Positions 28,614 through 35,774 of a stretch of DNA of 64,000 nt are shown piece after piece; the stretch's first letter is position 1; every line of letters starts with the position of its first letter. Below the pieces are notes generated by a model, which worked only from the letters and a program-made list of their open reading frames with translations, searched no databases and had not been told where the DNA came from. The stretch lies in NCBI GenBank assembly GCA_934179675.1, contig CAKPQS010000002.1, forward strand, positions 6,376 through 70,375. Reading direction: 5' to 3'. This DNA comes from an uncultured Bacilli bacterium. Its GTDB lineage: Bacteria > Bacillota_I > Bacilli_A > RF39 > UBA660. The translations under genes were made by a program, and so were the position numbers.

Positions 28614-29192
28614 ATGAAAATTATTGAAAAAGTAAAAGGCTTTAATTATTTTTTGCCAATTGTATATTTTGTATTGGGACTATTAATGGTAATATTTCCA
28701 GAAACTATAAATGATATAATTAATTATATAATTGGTGGTTTATTAATGCTTTTTGGTATAGATTATATAGTTAGATATTTATCTAATAATAAAGTAACAA
28801 CATACTCAAAATATAGTTTAACAGTTGGTATAGTACCAATAATATGTGGTGTATTTCTAATATGTAATCCAGAAGTATTAGTATCAATTATACCATTTGT
28901 AGCTGGAATGATAATATTAATGGATGCATTTGAAAAATTAAAACATGCAATTGATTTAAAGAAAATGAAATATGATGAATGGTGGGTAGATTTAATAGTT
29001 GCAATACTATTTATAGTATTTGGTATTATAGTAATTATGAATCCGTTTGATGCCGCAAAATTATTAATAAGAATATTAGGAATATTCTTCTTGGTAGATT
29101 GTTTTATAGATGTATGGACTAATTTTTCTTATGAAAAAATTAAAATCAAAAATGGTGAAGATAAGAAAATTGTCGTAATTGATGAAAAATAG
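28614..29192 (+). CDS. DUF308 (HdeD-like) membrane protein
   Basis: 192 aa with six predicted transmembrane helices in the repeated two-helix pattern of DUF308/HdeD proteins, for example YFVLGLLMVIFPETINDIIN and ILFIVFGIIVIMNPFDAAK. HdeD is linked to acid stress in E. coli, but the function of most relatives is unknown. The second ATG (28614) is preferred because AAGGAAG is too near the first. A possible -10 (TATAAT) lies in the short gap after metG. Confidence 0.8.
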   Translation: MKIIEKVKGFNYFLPIVYFVLGLLMVIFPETINDIINYIIGGLLMLFGIDYIVRYLSNNKVTTYSKYSLTVGIVPIICGVFLICNPEVLVSIIPFVAGMIILMDAFEKLKHAIDLKKMKYDEWWVDLIVAILFIVFGIIVIMNPFDAAKLLIRILGIFFLVDCFIDVWTNFSYEKIKIKNGEDKKIVVIDEK

Positions 29193-29203
29193 AATAAAAT
29201 AAG

Positions 29204-29232
29204 TTGACAAACATATATTAAATAAGTATAAT
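29204..29232 (+). promoter_or_regulatory. Consensus sigma-A promoter of infC operon
   Basis: TTGACA (29204-29209), 17-base spacer, TATAAT (29227-29232). This is the best consensus match in the window. Confidence 0.9.
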
Positions 29233-29239
29233 AAGATAG

Positions 29240-29350
29240 AAATTTAAAAAAAGAAAGAAGAAATATCCATTTCTCACCTGATTATAGTAGTAATAGGTAA
29301 AAAGCTTTGTTAAGTCTTTTTAAAGTGGATATTTAAACCCACTTTTTTTA
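29240..29350 (+). promoter_or_regulatory. L20-leader-type attenuator (infC-rpmI-rplT)
   Basis: Stems visible: ACCT-ATTA with TAAT-AGGT (29276-29298), AAAAAG with CTTTTT (29299-29321), and a terminator AAAGTGG/CCACTTT (29322-29345) with a T-run just before the infC ribosome binding site. AATATCCA (29262-29269) can pair with TGGATATT (29326-29333), which would break the terminator stem. This is the antiterminator switch expected of the Firmicute L20 leader, where excess L20 promotes termination. Confidence 0.75.
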
Positions 29351-29368
29351 TGTTGGAGGTGTCGGGGT

Positions 29369-29899
29369 ATCGCAAATAAAGAAAAGAATTTGTTTATTAA
29401 TGAACAAATAAGAGCAAAAGAAGTAATGGTTATTGGACCAAAAGGTGAACAATTAGGAACTAAAATACTTAAAGATGCATTAACATTAGCGTCGTATGCA
29501 GGATTTGATTTAGTTTTAATCAATCCTAATAGTAATCCACCAGTATGTAAAATAATGGATTATAATAAATATAAGTATGAAAACAAGAAAAAAAATAAGG
29601 AAAATCTAAAAAAGCAAAGAGAAACTAATCTTGAATTAAAAGAGTATCGTTTATCTGTTACAATTGATGTTCATGATTTTGATACAAAAGTAAAACAAGC
29701 GTCAAAGTATCTAGAAAAAGGTCATAAAGTAAAAGCATCAATTCGTTTTCGCGGAAGAGAAATGGCACATACTGATTTAGGTCTAAAAGTTTTATTAAGA
29801 TTTGCAGAAGCTTTAGAAAGTTGTTCACAAGTTGAACAAAAACCAATTTTAGAAGCTCGTACAATGACTATGATTCTAGCACCCAAAAAAGAAAAATAG
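29369..29899 (+). CDS. infC: Translation initiation factor IF-3, ATC start codon
   Basis: 176 aa. The typical N-terminus NLFINEQIRAKEVMVIG, linker KYKYENKKKNKENLKKQRE and C-domain KASIRFRGREMAHTDLG are present. IF-3 monitors start codon choice and keeps 30S subunits free. No ATG is available: GGAGGTG (29354-29361) is followed 7 bases later by ATC at 29369, then GCA AAT AAA. Rare AUU/AUC/AUA starts in infC are a known device for autoregulation by IF-3. Confidence 0.96.
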   Translation: MANKEKNLFINEQIRAKEVMVIGPKGEQLGTKILKDALTLASYAGFDLVLINPNSNPPVCKIMDYNKYKYENKKKNKENLKKQRETNLELKEYRLSVTIDVHDFDTKVKQASKYLEKGHKVKASIRFRGREMAHTDLGLKVLLRFAEALESCSQVEQKPILEARTMTMILAPKKEK

Positions 29900-29908
29900 G
29901 AGGATTTT

Positions 29909-30103
29909 ATGCCAAAGTTAAAAACACACAAAGGAACAAAGAAAGTTCTAAATATTAGACAAAGTGGTTCCATAAAAATTGGAAAACCAGGAAGCAGACA
30001 TAATACAGGTAAAAAACCAGCAAGTTTCAGTAGAGCTTGTGCTAATGGATCTGCTTTAGACAAAACAGATTTAAAAAGAATAAAGAGTTTAATAGTAAAA
30101 TAA
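29909..30103 (+). CDS. rpmI: Ribosomal protein bL35
   Basis: 64 aa, normal length. The N-terminus PKLKTHKGTKKVLNI and the segment SGSIKIGKPGSRHNTGKK match bL35. It is the second gene of the infC-rpmI-rplT operon, with GGAGG 7 bases upstream. Confidence 0.97.
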   Translation: MPKLKTHKGTKKVLNIRQSGSIKIGKPGSRHNTGKKPASFSRACANGSALDKTDLKRIKSLIVK

Positions 30104-30115
30104 GGAGGAAGAAAT

Positions 30116-30634
30116 ATGCCAAGAGTTAAAGGTGGAACAATTCATGCTGCTCGTCGTAAAAAAGTTTTAAACGAAGCAAAAGGATATTTTGGTTCTAAAC
30201 ATCGTTTATACAGAACAGCTAAAGAACAAGTAATGCATTCATTAAGTTATGCTTACAGAGATAGAAGACAAAAGAAAAGAGATTTTAGAAAATTATGGAT
30301 TACAAGAATTAACGCTGCATGTCGTCAAAATGATATCAGTTATTCTAAATTCATAAATGGATTAGCAAAAGCAGGAGTAGAAGTTAACAGAAAAATGTTA
30401 TCTGAAGTTGCTATAGCAGATCCTAAAGCATTTACTAATTTAGTTAATATTGCTAAAGCAGGTTTAGAAGGTAAAACTATTGAAGTAAAAGAAACTAAAA
30501 AAGTTGTTAAAGAAGAATCTAAAGATTTATCTAAATTAACAGTTGCTGAATTAAAAGAATTAGCAAAAGCTGCTAATGTTGAGGGTTATACTTCAATGAA
30601 AAAAGCTGAACTAGTTGAAGCATTATCAAAATAA
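30116..30634 (+). CDS. rplT: Ribosomal protein bL20 with C-terminal Rho_N/SAP-like extension
   Basis: 172 aa, about 55 longer than usual. Residues 1-118 are a standard L20 ([65 protein letters not shown]). L20 helps early 50S assembly and represses its own operon through the leader. After a Lys/Glu linker, residues ~138-172 read [17 protein letters not shown] and [17 protein letters not shown]. This resembles the helix-extended-loop-helix of Rho_N/SAP domains that bind nucleic acid. Confidence 0.95.
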   Translation: MPRVKGGTIHAARRKKVLNEAKGYFGSKHRLYRTAKEQVMHSLSYAYRDRRQKKRDFRKLWITRINAACRQNDISYSKFINGLAKAGVEVNRKMLSEVAIADPKAFTNLVNIAKAGLEGKTIEVKETKKVVKEESKDLSKLTVAELKELAKAANVEGYTSMKKAELVEALSK

Positions 30635-30656
30635 GGTGTTTTAAAACATCTTTTTT
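30633..30656 (+). terminator. Intrinsic terminator of infC operon
   Basis: GGTGT pairs with ACATC around TTTTAAAA (more pairs are possible within), then TTTTTT. Confidence 0.75.
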
Positions 30657-30688
30657 GTTAATATTTTTATTTACTTTAAATATAATTA

Positions 30689-30697
30689 TGATATAAT
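30689..30697 (+). promoter_or_regulatory. Extended -10 promoter
   Basis: TGATATAAT, 23 bases before the HAD gene start. Confidence 0.55.
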
Positions 30698-30719
30698 ACA
30701 TAAAAAAGAAGGTGAACTC

Positions 30720-31217
30720 ATGAAAAATTTATATATTGATTTTGATGGCGTAATAATGGATACAATTAATAAAGCGTATCAAATGATGGATGATGAAAAT
30801 ATTAATAGAACTAATATAGAAGATGTCAGTAATTTCTTTAAAAACCTTGAATGGAACAAATTATTGAATGAAACTGATGAAATAAATGGTGCTATTAATA
30901 AAGTGAAGAAGTTAAATGATTCAAATAAATTTAATGTTGCAATTTTAACGCATGTTAATTCATTAAATGAAGCTATTGAAAAGGTAAAATTCATTCGAAA
31001 ATTTTATAATGATATTACAGTTATACCTGTTCCTAAAGAAATATCGAAAACAAAAATGGTTCATACAAAAGATGCTATTTTAGTTGATGATTATACAAGT
31101 AATTTGGTTGAATGGAAAAGTGAAGGCGGAATTGGTATTAAATTTTCTGTAAAGCCTAAACAAAGTAAGTTTATAGTTATAGATGATTTAGATAAATTGT
31201 TTACAATTTTTGAATAA
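30720..31217 (+). CDS. HAD superfamily hydrolase, 5'(3')-deoxyribonucleotidase-like
   Basis: 165 aa. Motif I is YIDFDGVIMDT (nucleophile Asp 7 and acid Asp 9), motif II is NVAILTH, and the C-terminal acidic motif is AILVDDYTSNL. The size and the late DDYT motif resemble small 5'-nucleotidase (NT5C-type) HADs, but substrate assignment is inference. It is monocistronic with its own promoter and terminator. Confidence 0.75.
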   Translation: MKNLYIDFDGVIMDTINKAYQMMDDENINRTNIEDVSNFFKNLEWNKLLNETDEINGAINKVKKLNDSNKFNVAILTHVNSLNEAIEKVKFIRKFYNDITVIPVPKEISKTKMVHTKDAILVDDYTSNLVEWKSEGGIGIKFSVKPKQSKFIVIDDLDKLFTIFE

Positions 31218-31238
31218 ATAGATAATATCTATTTTTTT
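31216..31238 (+). terminator. Intrinsic terminator
   Basis: AAATAGAT pairs with ATCTATTT (8 bp, loop AAT), followed by a T-run. The TAA stop of the HAD gene overlaps the 5' arm. Confidence 0.8.
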
Positions 31239-31239
31239 C

Positions 31240-31268
31240 TTGCAATGGCAACTAAAACAATATATAAT
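31240..31268 (+). promoter_or_regulatory. Sigma-A promoter of mraY
   Basis: TTGCAA (31240-31245), 17-base spacer, TATAAT (31263-31268). Confidence 0.75.
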
Positions 31269-31286
31269 TAAATAGGAGATGATAAA

Positions 31287-32285
31287 ATGCTAATACTTGC
31301 AAAGGCAACAATGGCAATGATGATAGGATTTATACTAGCGATCATTTTGGGATTAATATTAATACCTATTTTAAGAAAATTTCATATTGGTCAATCAGTA
31401 AGTATATATCTACAAGAAAAGCATAAGAAAAAAAATGGTATTCCAACAATGGGTGGATTAATATTTATAATAACAACAATAGTAACGGTAATCATATTAT
31501 TGATAATGAAAAAAATAGAATTTTCAGAAAATTTATTTATTTTAATGTATGTTTTTGTAGCATATGGAATATTAGGATTTATTGATGATTATTTAATTGT
31601 TGTTAAAAAAAATAATAAGGGATTAACAGAAATTCAAAAATTGTTGGGGCAACTTTTTATAGCGCTTGGTTTTTATATAATTTATATGAAAAGTGGACAT
31701 CCGCCAGTACTTGAGGTAAATGCTTTTGGATTAAATATTGATATTAATTTTGGAGCTTTTTATATTTTATTTATAATGTTTATTATGGTAGCAAGTAGTA
31801 ATGCTGTAAATATAACAGATGGTTTAGATGGTTTAGCAGGTGGTTTATCAATTATTTCATTTTTATGTTTTGCTTTAATAGCATGGAATTCAAAATGGAT
31901 TGTTGGATATGAAGATATGGCTATATTTTGTTTTATTTTAATAGGATCATTGATGGGCTTTTTAATGTTTAATACATATCCTGCTAAAATATTTATGGGT
32001 GATACTGGATCACTTGCAATTGGTGGAGCACTTGGTGCTGTTGCTATTTTAACTGGTCGTGAATTTACTCTTATTTTAGTAGCAGGTGTATTTGTAATAG
32101 AAACTTTGTCTTGTATTATTCAAATACTATCTGTTAGATTAACTGGAAAAAAGGTATTTTTGATGACACCACTTCATCATCATTTTGAAAAATTAGGATG
32201 GCAAGAAAATGATATTGTAAAATCATTTTGGGTAATTGGTTTATTATTTGCAATGATAGCAATAGCATTTGGTGTATGGATATAA
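31287..32285 (+). CDS. mraY: Phospho-N-acetylmuramoyl-pentapeptide transferase (lipid I synthase)
   Basis: 332 aa, about ten transmembrane helices. Catalytic and marker motifs are KKNGIPTMGGLIF, the FIDDYLIVVKKNNKGL aspartates, NITDGLDGLAGG, and MTPLHHHFEKLGW near the C-terminus. It moves phospho-MurNAc-pentapeptide onto undecaprenyl phosphate. It has its own promoter and terminator and is not in a dcw cluster with other mur genes, which differs from most Bacilli. Confidence 0.97.
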   Translation: MLILAKATMAMMIGFILAIILGLILIPILRKFHIGQSVSIYLQEKHKKKNGIPTMGGLIFIITTIVTVIILLIMKKIEFSENLFILMYVFVAYGILGFIDDYLIVVKKNNKGLTEIQKLLGQLFIALGFYIIYMKSGHPPVLEVNAFGLNIDINFGAFYILFIMFIMVASSNAVNITDGLDGLAGGLSIISFLCFALIAWNSKWIVGYEDMAIFCFILIGSLMGFLMFNTYPAKIFMGDTGSLAIGGALGAVAILTGREFTLILVAGVFVIETLSCIIQILSVRLTGKKVFLMTPLHHHFEKLGWQENDIVKSFWVIGLLFAMIAIAFGVWI

Positions 32286-32310
32286 GGTATAGGAAACTAT
32301 ACTTTTTTTA
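32284..32310 (+). terminator. Intrinsic terminator of mraY
   Basis: GTATAG pairs with CTATAC around a GAAA tetraloop, extended by weak pairs and followed by a long T-run. Confidence 0.85.
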
Positions 32311-32387
32311 ATTAATTTTGATTTATAATTGCATAATAATGTTGATTGTGATAAGACATAAGTATAAGAATGGTAAGGTGTGTGTAT

Positions 32388-32429
32388 ATGAATATTGTTG
32401 ATAAGTCTATAAATAAAGATGCATACTAA
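32388..32429 (+). CDS. Possible 13-codon leader or mini-ORF
   Basis: ATG at 32388 follows AAGGTG by about 10 bases and opens a 13-residue frame (MNIVDKSINKDAY). It lies in an otherwise gene-free stretch (32311-32529) that ends in a strong terminator at 32464. No family is recognisable. The region could equally be a small RNA. Confidence 0.25.
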   Translation: MNIVDKSINKDAY

Positions 32430-32463
32430 ATAATAAAAAGATTAGTATTTTTAATAATGATTT

Positions 32464-32501
32464 AATAGGAGCAGATTATATAGATTCTGTTCCTATTTTT
32501 A
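32464..32501 (+). terminator. Strong intrinsic terminator in gene-free region
   Basis: AATAGGAGCAGA pairs with TCTGTTCCTATT (12 bp, one G-T), 10-base loop, then TTTTT. It cannot serve mraY, which already has a terminator 160 bases earlier, so it implies a separate short transcript from 32311-32463. Confidence 0.85.
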
Positions 32502-32529
32502 GTGTATTCAATTTATTAGGAGGAAGTAT

Positions 32530-32742
32530 ATGAAGAAGAAAGTTTTGTTTTTATCAATATTATGTTTATTATTTGTAACATTAAGTTATATTTATTCGTC
32601 ATTTACGGCTACAATAGCTATAAACAATAATAAAAAATATGGTGGATTAAGTTATAGTGGATATAGTGAGTATTCAAGAACATCAGAAACTATAACTATT
32701 ACTAGCAATTACATAAAAATAACATTTACAAGTGATAGTTGA
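32530..32742 (+). CDS. Small exported or membrane protein, unknown
   Basis: 70 aa. The basic start MKKK and the hydrophobic run VLFLSILCLLFVTLSYIYS make a signal peptide or anchor. The remaining ~45 residues are rich in Ser, Thr, Tyr and Asn (YGGLSYSGYSEYSRTSE). AGGAGGAAG lies 5 bases upstream. The length and composition recall small secreted peptides of gut Firmicutes, but there is no family match. Confidence 0.6.
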   Translation: MKKKVLFLSILCLLFVTLSYIYSSFTATIAINNNKKYGGLSYSGYSEYSRTSETITITSNYIKITFTSDS

Positions 32743-32767
32743 GGAAATAATTATTAATACTATATAT

Positions 32768-32790
32768 CAGAGTAATAATCTCTGCTTTTA
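32768..32790 (+). terminator. Weak terminator
   Basis: CAGAG pairs with CTCTG (loop TAATAAT), followed by a T-rich run; only 5 bp. Confidence 0.4.
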
Positions 32791-32820
32791 TATTGCTAAT
32801 TGATTTTTAATATATAAATG

Positions 32821-32829
32821 TGATATAAT
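32821..32829 (+). promoter_or_regulatory. Extended -10 promoter of engB-der
   Basis: TGATATAAT with a TTGATT-like -35 18 bases upstream. It precedes engB by 24 bases. Confidence 0.6.
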
Positions 32830-32852
32830 TAGTCTAGTCAAAGAGGTGACTT

Positions 32853-33437
32853 ATGAAAGTAAAAAATGTTGATTTAAAAATAAGTGCAGTAAGAAGAAGT
32901 CAATATCCAGGCGACGAATTACCAGAATTTCTATTAGTAGGAAGATCAAATGTTGGCAAAAGTAGTTTTATAAATACACTAATAAATAGAAAAAACTACG
33001 CTAGAACATCATCAACACCAGGTAAAACCCAAACAATAAATTTTTATTTAGTAAATGAAGAATTTTATTTAGTTGATGCACCTGGATATGGATATGCAAC
33101 ACTATCAAAAAGAGAACAAAAGAAATTTGGTCTAATGATGGAAGATTATTTAATAAACAGAAAAAACTTAAAACACGTATTTATGTTAGTAGACTTTAGA
33201 AATAAACCAAGTAATGATGACTTACAAATGTATAAATTTTTAAAATATTATAAAGTACCAGTAACAATAATCGCAACTAAAGTAGATAAAGTATCAATAA
33301 CACATCAACAAAAACAAAGAAGTGTAATACTAAATAATTTAGATTTAGTTGTCGGAGATGACTTTTTAATGTTTTCCAACGTAACAAAACAAGGAAGAGA
33401 TGAAGTTTACGAAAAAATAGAACGAATAATTGCCTAA
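32853..33437 (+). CDS. engB: Ribosome biogenesis GTPase EngB (YsxC/YihA)
   Basis: 194 aa. GTPase motifs are G1 GRSNVGKSS, G2 region SSTPGKTQTINFY, G3 DAPGYGYA and G4 ATKVDK. The N-terminal VKNVDLKISAVRRSQYP and the compact length match EngB, which is essential for 50S assembly. It shares a promoter with the next gene and der. Confidence 0.96.
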   Translation: MKVKNVDLKISAVRRSQYPGDELPEFLLVGRSNVGKSSFINTLINRKNYARTSSTPGKTQTINFYLVNEEFYLVDAPGYGYATLSKREQKKFGLMMEDYLINRKNLKHVFMLVDFRNKPSNDDLQMYKFLKYYKVPVTIIATKVDKVSITHQQKQRSVILNNLDLVVGDDFLMFSNVTKQGRDEVYEKIERIIA

Positions 33438-33462
33438 AACATAATATATTTTAGGTGATAAA

Positions 33463-33903
33463 ATGCATATTGAAAATTTTGATGAAAAATTAATTATTTA
33501 TATAAATAAAAAAATTAATTTAGAAGATATAAGTACTATATTATTAAAATCAAAAATATTAGGTCTTGACATAAAAAAATATGATAATATTGTTATCTAT
33601 GAAGATGAAATATTAGGTACAATATTAGAACTAACACTAGAAAATGATAACTATTTTACATCCTTTGATATGAATATATCCGTATCCAAAGAAAAAGGTT
33701 TTCTATTAAAACTAGAAGAAAATATTGATTTTGATATAAAAAATGATATCTATAAATACAAAAATAATTACTATATGCAAGTAAAAGATAATGATTTTAT
33801 AAAAATAGGACGTATTTTAGAATATTCTAAAATAATATATGGAAATATTATCAAAAAAATCAAAAAAGAAAAAAACAAAATAAATGGAGGTATTGTAGTA
33901 TGA
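33463..33903 (+). CDS. Unknown cytoplasmic protein between engB and der
   Basis: 146 aa, no recognised domain, no signal peptide or membrane helix. The first half is predicted mixed alpha/beta and the C-terminus is a basic helix (IYGNIIKKIKKEKNKING). AGGTGAT lies 7 bases upstream, and the TGA stop overlaps the der ATG (ATGA). Translation coupling to der and proximity to engB suggest a ribosome-assembly or housekeeping setting only by context. Confidence 0.6.
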   Translation: MHIENFDEKLIIYINKKINLEDISTILLKSKILGLDIKKYDNIVIYEDEILGTILELTLENDNYFTSFDMNISVSKEKGFLLKLEENIDFDIKNDIYKYKNNYYMQVKDNDFIKIGRILEYSKIIYGNIIKKIKKEKNKINGGIVV

Positions 33904-35216
33904 GAAAAAATGTAGTCGCCCTAGTTGGAAGACCAAACGTTGGTAAATCAACACTATTTAATAGATTAGTAGGAAGAAAACAAGCAATAATTGAAGATAT
34001 ACCAGGTATTACGCGAGATAGAATATATGGCCTTGTTAATTACAATAACTATAGTTTTCACTTAATAGATACAGGTGGAATAGATCTTGGAACAGATTCT
34101 TTTAGACGCGAAATAAAAGGACAAGTAGATTTAGCGATCGACGAAGCAAATATAATTGTATTTGTAGTAGATGCTAAAGAAACACTAACAGCAAATGATT
34201 ATGCTGTAAGAGATATGCTTTTAAAATCGGGCAAAAAAGTTATTGTCGCAGTTAATAAATGTGACAGTAAAGAATCAGAAAATCATAAATATGATTTTTA
34301 TGAATTAGGATTTGATGAATATATTTATATAAGTGCTGAAGCTAAAGATGGAATAAGTGAACTATTAGATAAAATAGTTGAAAATTTTGATGAAACACCT
34401 TATGAAGAAGAAAAAGGAATCAAATTCTCAATAATTGGAAGACCGAACGTTGGTAAAAGTAGTTTGACAAATGCCTTATTAAACGAAGAAAGAGTAGTAG
34501 TATCACCAGTAGCAGGAACAACAAGAGATGCAATTGATACACCATTTAAATATAATGGAGCAGACTTTACAGTAATTGATACAGCAGGAATGAGAAAAAG
34601 AGGAAAAATATACGAAAATGTTGAACACTATAGTTTATTAAGAGCCTTAAAAGCAATAGATCGTTCTGATGTCTGTGTACTTGTATTAGATGCTAAAGAA
34701 GGAATAATTGAACACGATAAACATATAGCAGGCTATGCTTTAGAATCTGGTAAACCTGTAGTAATAGTTGTAAATAAATGGGATATTGTTGAAAATAAAG
34801 ATGAAGAAATGAAAAAATTCAAAGAAAATATCCGCAATAATTTTCAATTTATGCCTTATGCACCAATAGTATTCTTATCAGCAAAAACTAAAAAAAGAAT
34901 TGGTACACTAATGCCAGAAGTAATAAAATGTTATGAAAATACACATAAAGAAATAAAAACATCAGCAATAAACGATTGTATAATGGATGCATACCTATTA
35001 AATTTGCCACCATCATATAAAGGTAAAAGACTTAAAATTTACTTTACAAAACAAGTATCATCCGCACCACCAACATTTAATATTTCTGTTAATAATAAAG
35101 GATTGATCCATTTCTCATATCCAAGATATTTAGAAAATAAAATAAGAGAAACGTTCGATTTTAGTGGTACACCAATAGTATTACAATTTAAAAATAAAGG
35201 TGAAGAGGATATATAA
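33900..35216 (+). CDS. der: Ribosome biogenesis GTPase Der (EngA)
   Basis: 438 aa with two tandem GTPase domains. The first has GRPNVGKST, DTGGIDLG and VNKCD; the second has GRPNVGKSS, DTAGMRKRGKI and VNKWD. A C-terminal KH-like domain (RLKIYFTKQVSSAPPTF) follows. Der acts in late 50S maturation. The ribosome binding site GGAGG lies inside the preceding gene. A terminator overlaps its stop codon. Confidence 0.97.
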   Translation: MRKNVVALVGRPNVGKSTLFNRLVGRKQAIIEDIPGITRDRIYGLVNYNNYSFHLIDTGGIDLGTDSFRREIKGQVDLAIDEANIIVFVVDAKETLTANDYAVRDMLLKSGKKVIVAVNKCDSKESENHKYDFYELGFDEYIYISAEAKDGISELLDKIVENFDETPYEEEKGIKFSIIGRPNVGKSSLTNALLNEERVVVSPVAGTTRDAIDTPFKYNGADFTVIDTAGMRKRGKIYENVEHYSLLRALKAIDRSDVCVLVLDAKEGIIEHDKHIAGYALESGKPVVIVVNKWDIVENKDEEMKKFKENIRNNFQFMPYAPIVFLSAKTKKRIGTLMPEVIKCYENTHKEIKTSAINDCIMDAYLLNLPPSYKGKRLKIYFTKQVSSAPPTFNISVNNKGLIHFSYPRYLENKIRETFDFSGTPIVLQFKNKGEEDI

Positions 35217-35227
35217 TATCCTTTTTT
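35206..35227 (+). terminator. Intrinsic terminator overlapping the der stop
   Basis: AGGATAT pairs with ATATCCT (7 bp, loop ATA), then TTTTT. The TAA stop spans the loop. Confidence 0.78.
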
Positions 35228-35273
35228 GGTACATAAAAAATAGTAATTCATATAATGTTCTAGGAGGATGTTA

Positions 35274-35516
35274 ATGAATTTTTCAGATAATTTTTTTAGA
35301 AGAGTAGAAAGGAAAACTAATGTTGATAAAGGAACAATATTAGATTTAGCTAAAAAATTACAAGAAACAGATTTAAAAAATGAAAATACATTAAGAGAAA
35401 TAATACAAACATTAGGAAGTATGACAGGAAGAGAAATAAGTAAAGAAAGAGAAAATAAAATAATAAAAGCAGTTGTAAATGATGAAGTACCTAAAAATAT
35501 TGATAAAATGATATAA
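35274..35516 (+). CDS. SpoVIF-like sporulation protein
   Basis: 80 aa. NFSDNFFRRVERKTNVDKG, LAKKLQETDLKNENTLREI, SMTGREISKERENKIIKAV and NDEVPKNI follow the pattern of Bacillus SpoVIF (stage VI sporulation protein F), a small coat-assembly factor made in the mother cell. The second ATG is used; AGGAGG abuts the first. It is a stand-alone gene between der and the pheS T-box. Together with spoIVA at 57986 it points to a sporulating ancestry. A different role for this short family outside sporulation is possible. Confidence 0.72.
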   Translation: MNFSDNFFRRVERKTNVDKGTILDLAKKLQETDLKNENTLREIIQTLGSMTGREISKERENKIIKAVVNDEVPKNIDKMI

Positions 35517-35518
35517 CC

Positions 35519-35547
35519 TTGACTTTATCAGATATAAGTGATAAAAT
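35519..35547 (+). promoter_or_regulatory. Promoter of pheST T-box transcript
   Basis: TTGACT (35519-35524), 17-base spacer ending TGA, TAAAAT (35542-35547). Start expected near 35554. The promoter DNA is also self-complementary (CTTGACT with AGTCAAG). Confidence 0.75.
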
Positions 35548-35553
35548 CATAGT

Positions 35554-35760
35554 CAAGAAAGCAATGATTATATCAAAGTAGTTATTTTAAGACTCTTACA
35601 GGAACAATAGATAACTGAGAACTATTGAGAAAGATAAAATAATGAATTTCAATATATGAGCTTTAACCGTTAAAATGAGCGTTAATCATAAAGAGCCTTA
35701 AAAGGAATATGGGTGGTACCGCGGAATTATTCGTCCCATAATTTTGTGGCTCTTTTTTAT
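35554..35760 (+). promoter_or_regulatory. T-box riboswitch, Phe specifier
   Basis: The T-box sequence GGGTGGTACCGCG (35711-35723) is diagnostic and can pair with the downstream CGTCCC to form the antiterminator. TTATTTTA and TAAAATAA form the upper part of stem I. The specifier is TTC (35648-35650, in GAATTTCAA), the Phe codon, matching the genes it controls. AAAGAGCC (35690) pairs with GGCTCTTT (35748), followed by a T-run, as the terminator. Uncharged tRNA-Phe would favour read-through into pheST. Confidence 0.93.
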
Positions 35761-35774
35761 TTTGAGGAGGAAGT

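Noticed and set aside
35511..35517. TGATATAAC as an alternative -10 for pheST
   Set aside because: No -35, and it would start the RNA inside the better promoter; the TTGACT/TAAAAT pair is preferred.
35518..35557. Inverted repeat CTTGACT/AGTCAAG as a terminator or T-box stem I base
   Set aside because: No T-run follows, and the segment contains a good -35 and -10 with 17-base spacing; the T-box transcript should start after it.
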